This document shows, piece by piece, positions 1 through 8,173 of a stretch of DNA of 64,000 bases (its first letter is position 1; every line of letters begins with the position of its first letter). A program made the translations under genes and the position numbers. Below the pieces are notes generated by a model that was not told where the DNA came from, did no database searches, and was given only the letters and a program-made list of their open reading frames with translations. The stretch lies in the NCBI RefSeq assembly GCF_019797745.1, contig NZ_VOSI01000002.1, positions 496,001-560,000 on the forward strand, written 5' to 3'. Source of the DNA: Edaphocola aurantiacus (GTDB lineage: Bacteria > Bacteroidota > Bacteroidia > Chitinophagales > Chitinophagaceae).

Positions 1-642
1 AATTTTTTTCAATAGCGTCGTTATCAGCTTTGGTTGTTGAAAAACCATACTGTGCCCGGCATCCTGAATGATATAATCCGGCGATTCTATATTACGTAGG
101 GGTATAATCTTATCATTCGTACCGTGTATGTGGATAACCGTACCCCTGGTTTCTGTATTATCCCATTCCAGTATCGCATCCATAGCCCAGCGGGCAAATT
201 TTGGATCAGTATCGCGCAGTACATCACGCAAAATCACTTTTTCTCTCTTGTTATACACACCAAAGAGGTTATAAAACACTTTATTGGGGCGGAGCAGTAA
301 AAAATCGGGCAGGTAACGGTGCAATTTTAATTTTCCAAAGAAGCCAAAATAACCGGGCAATTCAGAAGCCCCTTTTGCAGAAGAAATGAGGATAATTTTT
401 TCTGTAGAGATCAGCTTACCGATTTCCACAGCGATCATACCGCCCATAGATAATCCTATAAGTACAGGATCGGGAGTAGTAATCTGTTTTATAAGCCTTG
501 CAGCATATGCAGCCAGACTTTCTTTATGAATCGGGGGTATCCACTGAATATAATGTACTGAATAAGCATCAAGGTCCAGATAGCGAAATACCCGCTCGTC
601 GGAACCCAGGCCGCTGATGAGGTATATATGCTTCTTTTCCAT
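1..642 (-). CDS. Alpha/beta hydrolase (C-terminus beyond window)
   Basis: The minus-strand frame opens at the ATG at 640-642 and stays open for 214 codons to the left edge, so the C-terminus is missing. The protein begins MEKKHIYLISGLGSDERVF, a first beta strand with an oxyanion-hole-like GLGSDE turn. A nucleophile elbow GLSMGG lies near residue 65, HGTNDKIIP carries the likely acid, and DAGHSMV near the edge carries the likely catalytic histidine. This is the full Ser-Asp-His set of a small alpha/beta hydrolase. No signal peptide is visible, so it is probably cytoplasmic. Substrate cannot be inferred. It lies just downstream of the ABC ATPase gene on the same strand (14-base gap), so the two are probably co-transcribed. 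A perfect DnaA box (129-137) lies inside the coding sequence. Confidence 0.85.
   Translation of the reverse strand, partial: MEKKHIYLISGLGSDERVFRYLDLDAYSVHYIQWIPPIHKESLAAYAARLIKQITTPDPVLIGLSMGGMIAVEIGKLISTEKIILISSAKGASELPGYFGFFGKLKLHRYLPDFLLLRPNKVFYNLFGVYNKREKVILRDVLRDTDPKFARWAMDAILEWDNTETRGTVIHIHGTNDKIIPLRNIESPDYIIQDAGHSMVFQQPKLITTLLKKI
129..137 (-). promoter_or_regulatory. DnaA box (perfect TTATCCACA)
   Basis: TGTGGATAA on the plus strand, a perfect consensus DnaA box on the minus strand. It lies inside the hydrolase gene and is the leftmost of five perfect boxes in the first 2.5 kb. Confidence 0.5.
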
Positions 643-656
643 ATACTATATATAAT

Positions 657-2189
657 TTAAAGTCGCGGAGCGGCCGCCAGTAATTTTTTGGTATAATCCA
701 TCTGCGGATTGGTCATAACCTGATCTGCCAGTCCCTGTTCTATGATTTTACCTTTTTCCATAACCATTATACGGTCACTGATTGCTTTTACTACATGCAG
801 ATCATGGGTTATAAACAGGTAGGTCAATTGATGGTGTTGCTGCAGTTCGCTGAGTAAGGACAATATCTGGGTCTGAATGTTGATATCCAGTGCAGCGACC
901 GATTCGTCACAGATGACCAATTGCGGTTGTAATGCAAGTGCGCGGGCTATACATATACGCTGGCGCTGGCCTCCGGAAAATTCATGGGGATACTTATCAA
1001 AAGCAGTGGCTGGCAGCTGTACCTGGTCCAGTAATTCGAGTACACTATGTTTCACAGACTTATCCACAGGTATATGGTGAACTTTTATAGGTTCTGCAAT
1101 CGCGGCACCTACTGTAAGCCTCGGATTAAGGCTCGCATAAGGATCCTGGAAGATAATCTGTATATCTTTTCTCAGTTTTGACCATTCCTGCTGCGAAATA
1201 TGGGTAATATCTTTGCCTTTAAAGAAAATATGCCCGTCTGTAGCTTCCTGTAGTCCTAATATACACTTGCTTAAGGTGCTTTTTCCACAACCCGATTCAC
1301 CAACCAGCCCTAAAGTCTCTCCTTTGTTCAATATAAAACTAACATCATCAACTGCTTTGAATACGGATGTTGTTTTCCCAAGCCAGTTTTTTTCAGTCGG
1401 GTAATAGACTTTCAGATTAGTTACTTCAAGTATCGTTTCTGCAAGTGGTTTATCCACAATTTCCCTGCTGAATTCAGGCGTTTGCATCTGCTGTACTACT
1501 TTTCCTTTTTCAAGGATCAGGAAATCATCTGCTATAAGCTTAGCCAGCGCCAGATCGTGCGTAATAAACAGCATAGCCATACCGAACTCCTGCTGCAGCT
1601 GTTTCATCAGCTCTATAATCTCTTTCTGCACCGTTACATCCAGTGCGGTCGTAGGTTCATCAGCAATTAGGACCTCTGGATGATTACACATCGCCATTGC
1701 AATCATAACCCTTTGCTTCTGGCCTCCTGATAACTGATGTGGATAACGTCCGTATAAAACTGCCGGTTCCGGTAGTTTTACCTTGTGCAACCAGTTAATC
1801 GCCTGCTGTTTAGCTTCTGTTGTGGATATGTCCTGGTGTGCCAGTATACACTCCCTTAATTGGCTGCCTACAGTCTGTATAGGGTTGAGCGCACTCATTG
1901 GCTCCTGAAACACCATGCTGATCTTATTACCCCTTACTTTCTGCCATTCCTTTTCGCTGAGCTTATTCAGGATCACTTCATCTGCATCATCCAGCATGAT
2001 GTAGCCGGTCTGTTGGGTGTTCTTCGGTAAAAGGCCCATAATGGCCAGTGAGGTGAGTGACTTACCGGAACCAGATGCACCGATGAGTGCCAATGTCTGA
2101 CCTTTGTCGATGTGGAAAGATATGCCCTGTAAAGCATGGAAGGGCTGCGGGCCTTCGAACATGATATGGAGATTCTTTACGGTGAGCAT
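657..2189 (-). CDS. Fused two-domain ABC transporter ATPase, oligopeptide/dipeptide type
   Basis: A 510-residue cytoplasmic protein with two complete ABC ATPase domains, the DppD/DppF (Opp) halves fused as in YejF and GsiA. The first half has Walker A GASGSGKS, signature LSGGQKQR, Walker B VLIADEPT and ITHD. The second has GESGCGKS, FSGGQRQR, LVICDES and ITHD. The second Walker B ends in DES rather than DEP, a common variant. It would energise uptake or export of peptides or similar solutes; no permease or binding protein is adjacent. The open frame extends to 2276, but I place the start at MLTVKNLHIMF (2189), because a TAnnTTTG promoter element (complement of 2248-2255) lies inside the longer version. 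Three perfect DnaA boxes (1060, 1450, 1738) lie in the coding sequence. Confidence 0.92.
   Translation of the reverse strand: MLTVKNLHIMFEGPQPFHALQGISFHIDKGQTLALIGASGSGKSLTSLAIMGLLPKNTQQTGYIMLDDADEVILNKLSEKEWQKVRGNKISMVFQEPMSALNPIQTVGSQLRECILAHQDISTTEAKQQAINWLHKVKLPEPAVLYGRYPHQLSGGQKQRVMIAMAMCNHPEVLIADEPTTALDVTVQKEIIELMKQLQQEFGMAMLFITHDLALAKLIADDFLILEKGKVVQQMQTPEFSREIVDKPLAETILEVTNLKVYYPTEKNWLGKTTSVFKAVDDVSFILNKGETLGLVGESGCGKSTLSKCILGLQEATDGHIFFKGKDITHISQQEWSKLRKDIQIIFQDPYASLNPRLTVGAAIAEPIKVHHIPVDKSVKHSVLELLDQVQLPATAFDKYPHEFSGGQRQRICIARALALQPQLVICDESVAALDINIQTQILSLLSELQQHHQLTYLFITHDLHVVKAISDRIMVMEKGKIIEQGLADQVMTNPQMDYTKKLLAAAPRL
1060..1068 (+). promoter_or_regulatory. DnaA box (perfect TTATCCACA)
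   Basis: Perfect TTATCCACA on the plus strand, inside the second ATPase domain of the ABC gene; part of the cluster leading to the candidate origin. Confidence 0.5.
1450..1458 (+). promoter_or_regulatory. DnaA box (perfect TTATCCACA)
   Basis: Perfect TTATCCACA on the plus strand, in the linker region of the ABC ATPase gene. Confidence 0.5.
1738..1746 (-). promoter_or_regulatory. DnaA box (perfect TTATCCACA)
   Basis: TGTGGATAA on the plus strand, a perfect box on the minus strand inside the first ATPase domain. A one-mismatch copy (TGTGGATAT) follows at 1821-1829. Confidence 0.5.
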
Positions 2190-2247
2190 TCTTTCTGGAT
2201 TATTCTGGCTTTTACGGTTAGACTGTTGATTTCGTTTGTTGTGAGGA

Positions 2248-2277
2248 CAAAAGTAGCCGTTTATTCCGAAAAACAAT
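2248..2277 (-). promoter_or_regulatory. Probable promoter of the ABC ATPase and hydrolase genes
   Basis: On the minus strand a -7 element TACTTTTG (complement of 2248-2255) follows a weak -33 element ATTG (complement of 2274-2277) with an 18-base spacer, close to the Bacteroidota housekeeping consensus. The predicted start of transcription near 2243 leaves about 54 bases of leader before the ATG at 2189. Confidence 0.45.
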
Positions 2278-2279
2278 GA

Positions 2280-3049
2280 GCGGCCAATTTTACTATTCCC
2301 CTTTACTGTAGTAGTTGATAATATATTTTTTTTAAAAAAATTACTAACTATTATTATGACTGTGGAAAAGGGGATAACTATACTTCTTCTTTGTACGATT
2401 ATTAGAATACCTATCTTGTTTGTGGATTATTAACATGATCGGAACAGGCTGTAAGTATTGATTTTACTGTATTCCTTTGTACTTCTTCCACATTGTGGAT
2501 AAGCCCTGTGTATAACAACTATTCTTTTTGTGAATTGGGATAACCCTGTATTTTTCCCTGGGATCTGTGTACTATTCTACTATTAAATTAATGTTATTTA
2601 TAATTTAAAGAAAAGTTAAGGAACTTGTTTAAAGTTATTAGCTACCCTTCCCACGGGTTTATCCACTGCTTTGTGTATAAGTATAGAAGAACTAGAGGGG
2701 TAATCCACATACATATATCTTTTGAGAGATAATATGTTGTAGTTTTTGGATTTTATACATATTATTATTTAAGGTATTTTGGCTTGAAATCCTTTATAGT
2801 ATTGTATTTCATCTATATAACTCATCTATTTGTCTATAATTATTATTCTCATTATTATGAATTAATATTTACTTACTTTACTTTGAACACTATTTAACCT
2901 GGAGTATAGTGCTAAGGAAAAAGTGGTTAGTTGTTTTACATGCCTGGCAGACCAGTTATCAACATTTAATCTCTGTTGATAACTGCTAATAATAACAAAG
3001 CCGTACTTATTATAGTACGGCTTTATTGATAGTATTAAATAGATATTCT
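2280..3049. other. Candidate chromosomal replication origin (oriC)
   Basis: About 770 bases without a convincing gene, strongly AT-rich, with oligo-A/T blocks around 2325-2345 and 2580-2620. Seen directly: a perfect DnaA box TGTGGATAA at 2494-2502; near-perfect copies at 2421-2429 (TGTGGATTA), 2507-2515 and 2672-2680 (TGTGTATAA), 2659-2667 (TTATCCACT) and 2701-2709 (TAATCCACA); and an inverted pair TTATCAACA / TGTTGATAA at 2956-2964 and 2974-2982. Four more perfect boxes lie between 129 and 1746, and I noticed none elsewhere in the 64 kb. The block is 3 kb from four parS-like sites and from mnmG (gidA), a frequent oriC neighbour. DnaA-dependent initiation here is an inference. A regulatory or silent AT-rich spacer is the alternative. 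Confidence 0.6.
2494..2502 (-). promoter_or_regulatory. DnaA box (perfect TTATCCACA) in candidate oriC
   Basis: TGTGGATAA on the plus strand, followed four bases later by the related TGTGTATAA (2507-2515). It is the only perfect consensus box in the non-coding block. Confidence 0.6.
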
Positions 3050-4105
3050 TTATTTGGTTCTTTCCATGATCCATTTGGTTACGGTTGGGGCCAGTTCTTT
3101 TTGTGATTTACCACCAACAAATACACCTATATGTCCACCAGGGAAGGCATATTCGGTTTTGTCTTTTGAACCGATCTTATCCATTACAGCTAGTGTACTT
3201 TTATTTGGAATGATGGTATCGCCGGTAGCATATACATTCAGGTATGGAACTGTCATTTTCTTCAGATCTACCAGTTCTCCTCCAAGATAGAATTCATCAT
3301 TGATCAGCTTATTGCCCTTAAACAGATCTTTAATGTATTTACGGTACATCTCCCCTGCTATTGCAGGAAGGTCAGATTTCCACTTTTCCATTCTCAGGAA
3401 GTTAGATACTTTATCTTCATCATCGATGTTATCCATAATACCTAAGTACTTAGATATATTCATAGATGGTTTTAACATCGAAAATGCACTGTCTATCATC
3501 TCTCCGGGAATAGTGCCTACAGTATCCACCATAGTATCCACATCCAGGTATTCTGCCCATTTGTACAGCATGTTTTCACGTGCACCGAAGTCAAATGGAG
3601 CTACATATGTAGTTAAGGTTTTAAGCTTTTGCGGATAGCGTGATGCATAGATCATTGAATAGGTACCAGCCTGGCATATAGCCATCTTATGGATTTTAGG
3701 TACTTTATGCTTCTTACGGATGAAGTCTATGGCATCATTCATATAGCCATCGATATAGTCTTCCATAGTCAGGTATTTATCTGCCTGAGTAGGATAACCC
3801 CAGTCCATGATATAAACATCCAGTCCCAGATCTACAAACTTCTTCATTAAGCTTTTATCTGGCTGGAGGTCCAGTACATCATGCCGGTTCAGCATGGCGA
3901 ATGATACAAGTACAGGAATTTTGCAGGTAGCTGGTGTATCTCTTAAATAGTGATAGATCTTAACTTTATCTTTCTGAAATACCAATTCTTTAGGTGTAGT
4001 AGCTACAGCTACATCGTCCATTTTCTGCAGGGTTTCATAACCCTTGAATAATTTTTCTGTTGTTGAGGAAAGTTCATCAAAAACCTGGGTCGGATTAAAA
4101 GTCAT
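3050..4105 (-). CDS. phaC: Class III-like polyhydroxyalkanoate synthase (PhaC)
   Basis: A 351-residue soluble alpha/beta-hydrolase-fold protein matching class III PHA synthases in length (about 355) and motifs. The nucleophile elbow is AICQAG with Cys144, a cysteine replacing the lipase serine as in PHA synthases. The acid is Asp296 in ATGDTIIP, and the base is His325 in FPGGHIGVFVGG. The MDWGYP segment near residues 100-105 is also typical. It would polymerise 3-hydroxyacyl-CoA into storage granules. Class III enzymes normally need a PhaE partner. No PhaE, phasin, PhaA or PhaB is encoded next to it; the neighbouring 218-residue protein is a membrane protein. The elbow has Ala where the family usually has Gly (GICQGG). 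Confidence 0.85.
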   Translation of the reverse strand: MTFNPTQVFDELSSTTEKLFKGYETLQKMDDVAVATTPKELVFQKDKVKIYHYLRDTPATCKIPVLVSFAMLNRHDVLDLQPDKSLMKKFVDLGLDVYIMDWGYPTQADKYLTMEDYIDGYMNDAIDFIRKKHKVPKIHKMAICQAGTYSMIYASRYPQKLKTLTTYVAPFDFGARENMLYKWAEYLDVDTMVDTVGTIPGEMIDSAFSMLKPSMNISKYLGIMDNIDDEDKVSNFLRMEKWKSDLPAIAGEMYRKYIKDLFKGNKLINDEFYLGGELVDLKKMTVPYLNVYATGDTIIPNKSTLAVMDKIGSKDKTEYAFPGGHIGVFVGGKSQKELAPTVTKWIMERTK

Positions 4106-4181
4106 AGAACAGCTTTTATAGGGTAATCAAATAGTTTTATTATAAATAAATGTATGATTATATTTTTAATAAAGCAAACTA

Positions 4182-4838
4182 TTACCAGTCGTTCTTGATT
4201 ATCTTTTTATTGCTTTTAATCTGTTCCAGTGCAAAGGTTTCTATATCAGTAACTTCTAAATTCTGATCAGCCGACAGGTCTAATTGAAATAGTTTATTGC
4301 CATTTACCTCTATAGTTAATATACGGTGACGTACAATTAATCTCAGAACTTTATCCCAGCTGATGAATGAAGTACGATAATTAGGGATAGCTATCCCCTC
4401 TTCATTAATAGTAATGATACTTGGTTTCTCAGCAGCATTTTCATAATAGAAGGCATATATAATACCTAATATACCAATACCTGAAAATGCTGCCGGTACA
4501 TACCATGCTTTGTTGATGCAGAACACACATACCGGAAGCAGCATAGCCACTTCTATAACCCTTAAGATTGTACTGTTTTTCTTTTCTACAATTCTTTTAT
4601 TCATACCTATGATCAATGCCAGTAAGACTATACCAGCAGCTATGTAAATGCCTGAAACGGATTTATATAACATAGCATCTGCATCAGGAGCAGCAGCTTT
4701 GGTTTGTCCTAATAATGCAATGATCACGAATGAAACTGCTCCCATAATAATCAGTAAGAATGCGGCCATCAGGTGAGAGAAGGTTACATTCTTTTTATTG
4801 ATTCCTTTTGTTTGCAGATAGAGCTGGTATGTTGTCAT
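4182..4838 (-). CDS. Membrane protein with C-terminal PH-like region
   Basis: A 218-residue protein of no family I can name. Four hydrophobic segments are visible at about residues 22-45, 63-80, 91-109 and 111-130. A soluble C-terminal tail of about 80 residues (after EKPSIITINEEGI) alternates short beta strands in the style of bacterial PH (DUF304-like) domains. It lies between phaC and the agmatinase-family gene on the same strand, 76 bases upstream of phaC and 21 bases downstream of the agmatinase gene, so the three may form one transcript. The function is unknown; the PH resemblance is a judgement from strand pattern, not a search. Confidence 0.75.
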   Translation of the reverse strand: MTTYQLYLQTKGINKKNVTFSHLMAAFLLIIMGAVSFVIIALLGQTKAAAPDADAMLYKSVSGIYIAAGIVLLALIIGMNKRIVEKKNSTILRVIEVAMLLPVCVFCINKAWYVPAAFSGIGILGIIYAFYYENAAEKPSIITINEEGIAIPNYRTSFISWDKVLRLIVRHRILTIEVNGNKLFQLDLSADQNLEVTDIETFALEQIKSNKKIIKNDW

Positions 4839-4859
4839 ATATAATAGTATAGTGTTTGA

Positions 4860-5906
4860 TTAAGATTGAGACATCAGGATGTTGCACATTTTGTACAGTA
4901 CTCTGGCACCAACCAGTGGATCTATACAATCGTGACTATGTTCTCCGGAGCTGACTTCATTCAGATCAAAACCAATGATTTCTTTTTTACTTTCTTTCAG
5001 TTTTTTAAACAGGTAGAATATCTGTTCTACTTCGAATCCGCCCGGAACCGGAGTACCTGTATTCGGACAAAGTTTAGGATCTAAACCATCTATGTCAAAA
5101 CTGATATATACTTTTTCAGGAAGGCTGGCAATAATATCATCAACGATTACTTTCCAGGTTGCTCCTTCATACATTCTTTCTTTAATATCCTTATCAAAGA
5201 ATGTAGTTACTTTAGGATTGTTATTAATGATCTCCAGTTCTTCATCACAGTAATCTCTGATACCAACCTGCACCAGCTTACTGATTTCCGGTACTTCCTG
5301 TAATACATTATACATGATAGAAGCGTGAGAGTATGTAAAGCCTTCGTATGCGATACGGAGATCGGCATGTGCATCGATCTGCAGTATACCAAAGTCTTTA
5401 TGTTCTGTAGCCAATCCCTGGATATAGCCTAATGGAGTACTGTGGTCTCCACCCAGCATAACAACCTTTTTACCTTTCTGCATATAAGATACGGTAAGGT
5501 CTTTAATCCATTGTTTAAACATCAGGCCACCTTCATTTACTTCTGTCAGTTTTTGACATAACTGATTGTTGCAGTCGATTGGTGCACCTTCAGATAAGGC
5601 ACCAATGATCAGTTCAGAACAAGAGCGTAAGTAATCACTTTTCTTTTTAATGTTCTTATCTATCGGCAACATATAATACCCTTTCTTCCAGGTATCAACC
5701 CCATCCGGATCGTAGAGATCTATCTGCAAAGAAGCTTCCATAATCTGCTCAGGACCTCTGGATGTACCAGCTCTGTAGCTTACAGTTACCTCCCATGGAG
5801 CAGGGATAATGATCAATGAAGAATTGTCTTCTGTAGTAGGCAATCCGAAGATGTTGTTGTCTTTTAATCCCACTGAGTTTGGATCAAAATTATCAAATAC
5901 TGACAT
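4860..5906 (-). CDS. Agmatinase/arginase (ureohydrolase) family protein
   Basis: A 348-residue cytoplasmic protein with the metal-binding motifs of ureohydrolases: GGDHS (His155), QIDAHADLR (Asp178, His180, Asp182) and SFDIDGLDP (Asp271, Asp273), giving the dinuclear manganese site. NTGTPVPGG near residue 282 is the usual substrate-side loop. It hydrolyses a guanidino compound to urea and an amine; agmatine or arginine are the likely candidates and the sequence does not decide. It is longer than typical agmatinase (about 305), because of an N-terminal region and an insert around residues 85-130. The complement of 5932-5939 reads TACTTTTG, a good -7 promoter element, giving a leader of roughly 20 bases. 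Confidence 0.88.
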   Translation of the reverse strand: MSVFDNFDPNSVGLKDNNIFGLPTTEDNSSLIIIPAPWEVTVSYRAGTSRGPEQIMEASLQIDLYDPDGVDTWKKGYYMLPIDKNIKKKSDYLRSCSELIIGALSEGAPIDCNNQLCQKLTEVNEGGLMFKQWIKDLTVSYMQKGKKVVMLGGDHSTPLGYIQGLATEHKDFGILQIDAHADLRIAYEGFTYSHASIMYNVLQEVPEISKLVQVGIRDYCDEELEIINNNPKVTTFFDKDIKERMYEGATWKVIVDDIIASLPEKVYISFDIDGLDPKLCPNTGTPVPGGFEVEQIFYLFKKLKESKKEIIGFDLNEVSSGEHSHDCIDPLVGARVLYKMCNILMSQS

Positions 5907-5976
5907 TGTTTATTTTTTTAAAACAGAACCGCAAAAGTACGTATTTTATTGTTAAGCTAATATAAAATAGCTTATA

Positions 5977-5992
5977 TGTTTCACGTGAAACT
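5977..5992. other. parS-like centromere site 1
   Basis: TGTTTCACGTGAAACT differs from the ParB-binding consensus TGTTTCACGTGAAACA only at the last base. The inner 14 bases are a perfect palindrome. Confidence 0.85.
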
Positions 5993-6045
5993 TTGTACTG
6001 TATTACCTTTCTCTATGAACATTATACTATAGTTTAAACTGATAT

Positions 6046-6061
6046 TGTTCCACGTGAAACA
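6046..6061. other. parS-like centromere site 2
   Basis: TGTTCCACGTGAAACA has one substitution from the parS consensus. It is the exact reverse complement of sites 3 and 4. Confidence 0.85.
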
Positions 6062-6083
6062 TTGACTTGTGGGAGGTTAATTT

Positions 6084-6099
6084 TGTTTCACGTGGAACA
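6084..6099. other. parS-like centromere site 3
   Basis: TGTTTCACGTGGAACA has one substitution from the parS consensus; it starts 38 bases after the start of site 2 and is in inverted orientation to it. Confidence 0.85.
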
Positions 6100-6151
6100 G
6101 TGTTTTGCTACATTATACCCTACCTATTATATATGTATATAGATATATTCA

Positions 6152-6183
6152 TTAGGTATATAGCTATACTATAAATATCTTTG
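6152..6183 (+). promoter_or_regulatory. mnmG promoter
   Basis: TTAG (6152-6155), a 20-base spacer and TATCTTTG (6176-6183) match the Bacteroidota housekeeping promoter TTTG-N20-TAnnTTTG with one mismatch. Transcription would start near 6189, about 14 bases before the mnmG ATG. It lies 53 bases downstream of parS-like site 3. Confidence 0.6.
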
Positions 6184-6202
6184 CATAAATTAATTTCAAA
6201 CA

Positions 6203-8080
6203 ATGTTTCCAGAATATGATGTGATAGTAGTAGGTGCAGGACATGCCGGTTGTGAGGCTGCTGCTGCCGCTGCTAATATGGGTAGTAAAACCTTACTTGT
6301 TACCATGAATATGCAGACGATTGCACAGATGAGTTGTAATCCTGCTATGGGTGGTATTGGTAAAGGACAGATCGTAAGAGAGATAGATGCTTTAGGAGGT
6401 TATAGTGGTATTGTATCAGATAAGTCAATGATACAGTTTAGAATGTTGAATAAATCAAAAGGACCTGCTATGTGGAGCCCTCGCTGTCAGAGCGATCGAC
6501 ATGTATTTGCAGCTACCTGGAGAGAGATGCTGGAACAAACCCCTAACCTTGATTTCTGGCAAGATATGGTTAAAGGACTCATTGTTTCACGTGGAACAGT
6601 ACAAGGTATTGTGACCGGAATGGGCCAGGAAATAAGAGGTAAGGCAGTAGTATTGACCAATGGTACCTTCCTTAATGGTATCATTCATGTGGGCGAAAAA
6701 CAGTTTGGAGGAGGCCGTATGGGCGAAGGTGGTGCTACTGGTATTACCGAACAATTGGTTGGTTTAGGCTTTGAAGCAAGCCGTCTGAAGACTGGTACCC
6801 CACCCCGAATAGACGGTAGAAGTCTTGATTATAGTAAAATGATGGTGCAGGAAGGTGATGAAGAAGTAGTCGGATTCTCCTATAAAAATGTAGAAAGCAT
6901 CATTAAAGCCGATCCTTCTAAGCAACGTAATTGCTGGATCACTTATACGAGCCAGGAAGTACATGATATTCTTAAAACCGGATTTGATAAATCTCCTATG
7001 TTCCAAGGTAGAATTCAGGGTACAGGTCCGCGTTATTGTCCGAGTATTGAAGATAAAATTAACCGCTTTGCAGATAAGGATAGCCACCAGTTATTCGTAG
7101 AACCAGAGGGATGGAATACCGTTGAGATCTATGTAAATGGCTTCAGCACATCCCTGCCTGAAGAGGTTCAATACAATGCCATTACTAAAGTGCCTGGCTT
7201 TGAAAACTGTAAATTCTTCCGTCCGGGTTATGCCATCGAGTATGATTACTTTCCACCAACACAGTTAAAGTTTACACTGGAGACTAAACTGGTGCGTAAT
7301 TTGTTCTTTGCAGGACAGATCAATGGTACTACCGGTTATGAAGAAGCGGCTTGCCAGGGTCTGATTGCCGGTATCAATGCCAGCAGAAATGCACACGAAC
7401 TGGAGCCATTCAGCCTGCAAAGAAATGAAGCATATATAGGGGTACTGATCGATGACCTGATCAATAAAGGTACCGATGAACCTTATCGTATGTTTACTTC
7501 AAGAGCGGAATTCAGAACTTTGCTGAGACAGGACAATGCAGATGTGCGCCTGACACAAAAAGGTTTTGACCTGGGATTGGCAAAACAGGACAGATTAGAT
7601 GCGGTTAATGTCAAAAATGATCACGTAGCGCAAATCAGGCAAATATTGGCTGAAATGCCTATTGAGCCATCAGAAATCAATACTTTCCTGGAAGAAAATG
7701 GTCAAACAGCCCTAAAAGAGCGTCAAAAAGTGGCAAAACTGGCCTTAAGGCCCGACATTTCGATAGAATTGCTCGCTGCGCACCTACCCCAGCTCCAGGA
7801 AAATCTGAAGCCGTTTACAAAACAGGAAATTGAGCAGGCGGAGATCCTTTTGAAGTATGGTATCTACATGGAAAAAGAAAAAGAAATGGCCGAGAAAATG
7901 AGGTACATGGAAGAGCTCATTATTCCGGATCAATTCAATTATGAAAAAGTGCAGGCTATCTCTACCGAAGCCAGACAAAAACTTACCAGAATTCGCCCGC
8001 ATACTTTAGGACAGGCAAGTCGTATCTCCGGAGTAAACCCGAGCGACATCCAGATCCTGATGGTGCATATGGGAAGATAG
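6203..8080 (+). CDS. mnmG: tRNA uridine-5-carboxymethylaminomethyl modification enzyme MnmG (GidA)
   Basis: A 625-residue protein, the usual MnmG length. The N-terminal FAD-binding motif is VVGAGHAGCEAA (about residues 10-21), followed by SCNPAMGGIGKG and by GTPPRIDGRS and CPSIEDKI, all hallmarks of the family. The C-terminal GEEAACQGL-like segment appears as GYEEAACQGLIAG, and the end is the helical MnmE-binding domain. With MnmE it modifies the wobble uridine of certain tRNAs in the cytoplasm. The start at 6203 agrees with the promoter at 6152-6183. A parS-like site (6583-6598) is embedded in the codons for IVSRGT. The gene is a common neighbour of bacterial oriC, consistent with the DnaA-box block 3-4 kb away. 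Confidence 0.98.
   Translation: MFPEYDVIVVGAGHAGCEAAAAAANMGSKTLLVTMNMQTIAQMSCNPAMGGIGKGQIVREIDALGGYSGIVSDKSMIQFRMLNKSKGPAMWSPRCQSDRHVFAATWREMLEQTPNLDFWQDMVKGLIVSRGTVQGIVTGMGQEIRGKAVVLTNGTFLNGIIHVGEKQFGGGRMGEGGATGITEQLVGLGFEASRLKTGTPPRIDGRSLDYSKMMVQEGDEEVVGFSYKNVESIIKADPSKQRNCWITYTSQEVHDILKTGFDKSPMFQGRIQGTGPRYCPSIEDKINRFADKDSHQLFVEPEGWNTVEIYVNGFSTSLPEEVQYNAITKVPGFENCKFFRPGYAIEYDYFPPTQLKFTLETKLVRNLFFAGQINGTTGYEEAACQGLIAGINASRNAHELEPFSLQRNEAYIGVLIDDLINKGTDEPYRMFTSRAEFRTLLRQDNADVRLTQKGFDLGLAKQDRLDAVNVKNDHVAQIRQILAEMPIEPSEINTFLEENGQTALKERQKVAKLALRPDISIELLAAHLPQLQENLKPFTKQEIEQAEILLKYGIYMEKEKEMAEKMRYMEELIIPDQFNYEKVQAISTEARQKLTRIRPHTLGQASRISGVNPSDIQILMVHMGR
6583..6598. other. parS-like centromere site 4 (inside mnmG)
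   Basis: TGTTTCACGTGGAACA, identical to site 3, read in frame as part of the codons for Val-Ser-Arg-Gly-Thr in mnmG. Confidence 0.8.
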
Positions 8081-8096
8081 TATTTTATAAAAATGT

Positions 8097-8135
8097 AAAA
8101 AGAGTTGGGTATCTAATTACTCAACTCTTTTTTTT
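8097..8135 (+). terminator. Terminator after mnmG
   Basis: AAAGAGTTG pairs with CAACTCTTT around a 12-base loop and is followed by an unbroken run of T. Confidence 0.8.
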
Positions 8136-8173
8136 GAAATATATTTACACCTAAAATTATAACCCCTGAATCC

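Noticed and set aside
2862-3074. A 70-codon minus-strand ORF between candidate oriC and phaC
   Set aside because: It is AT-rich, overlaps the phaC end, has no family features and lies in the region of DnaA-like repeats. I treat it as chance.
3535-3575. Further DnaA box or parS candidates in phaC (GTATCCACA, TTTTCACGTGCA)
   Set aside because: The first has one mismatch and the second lacks one half-site; neither was counted in the clusters.
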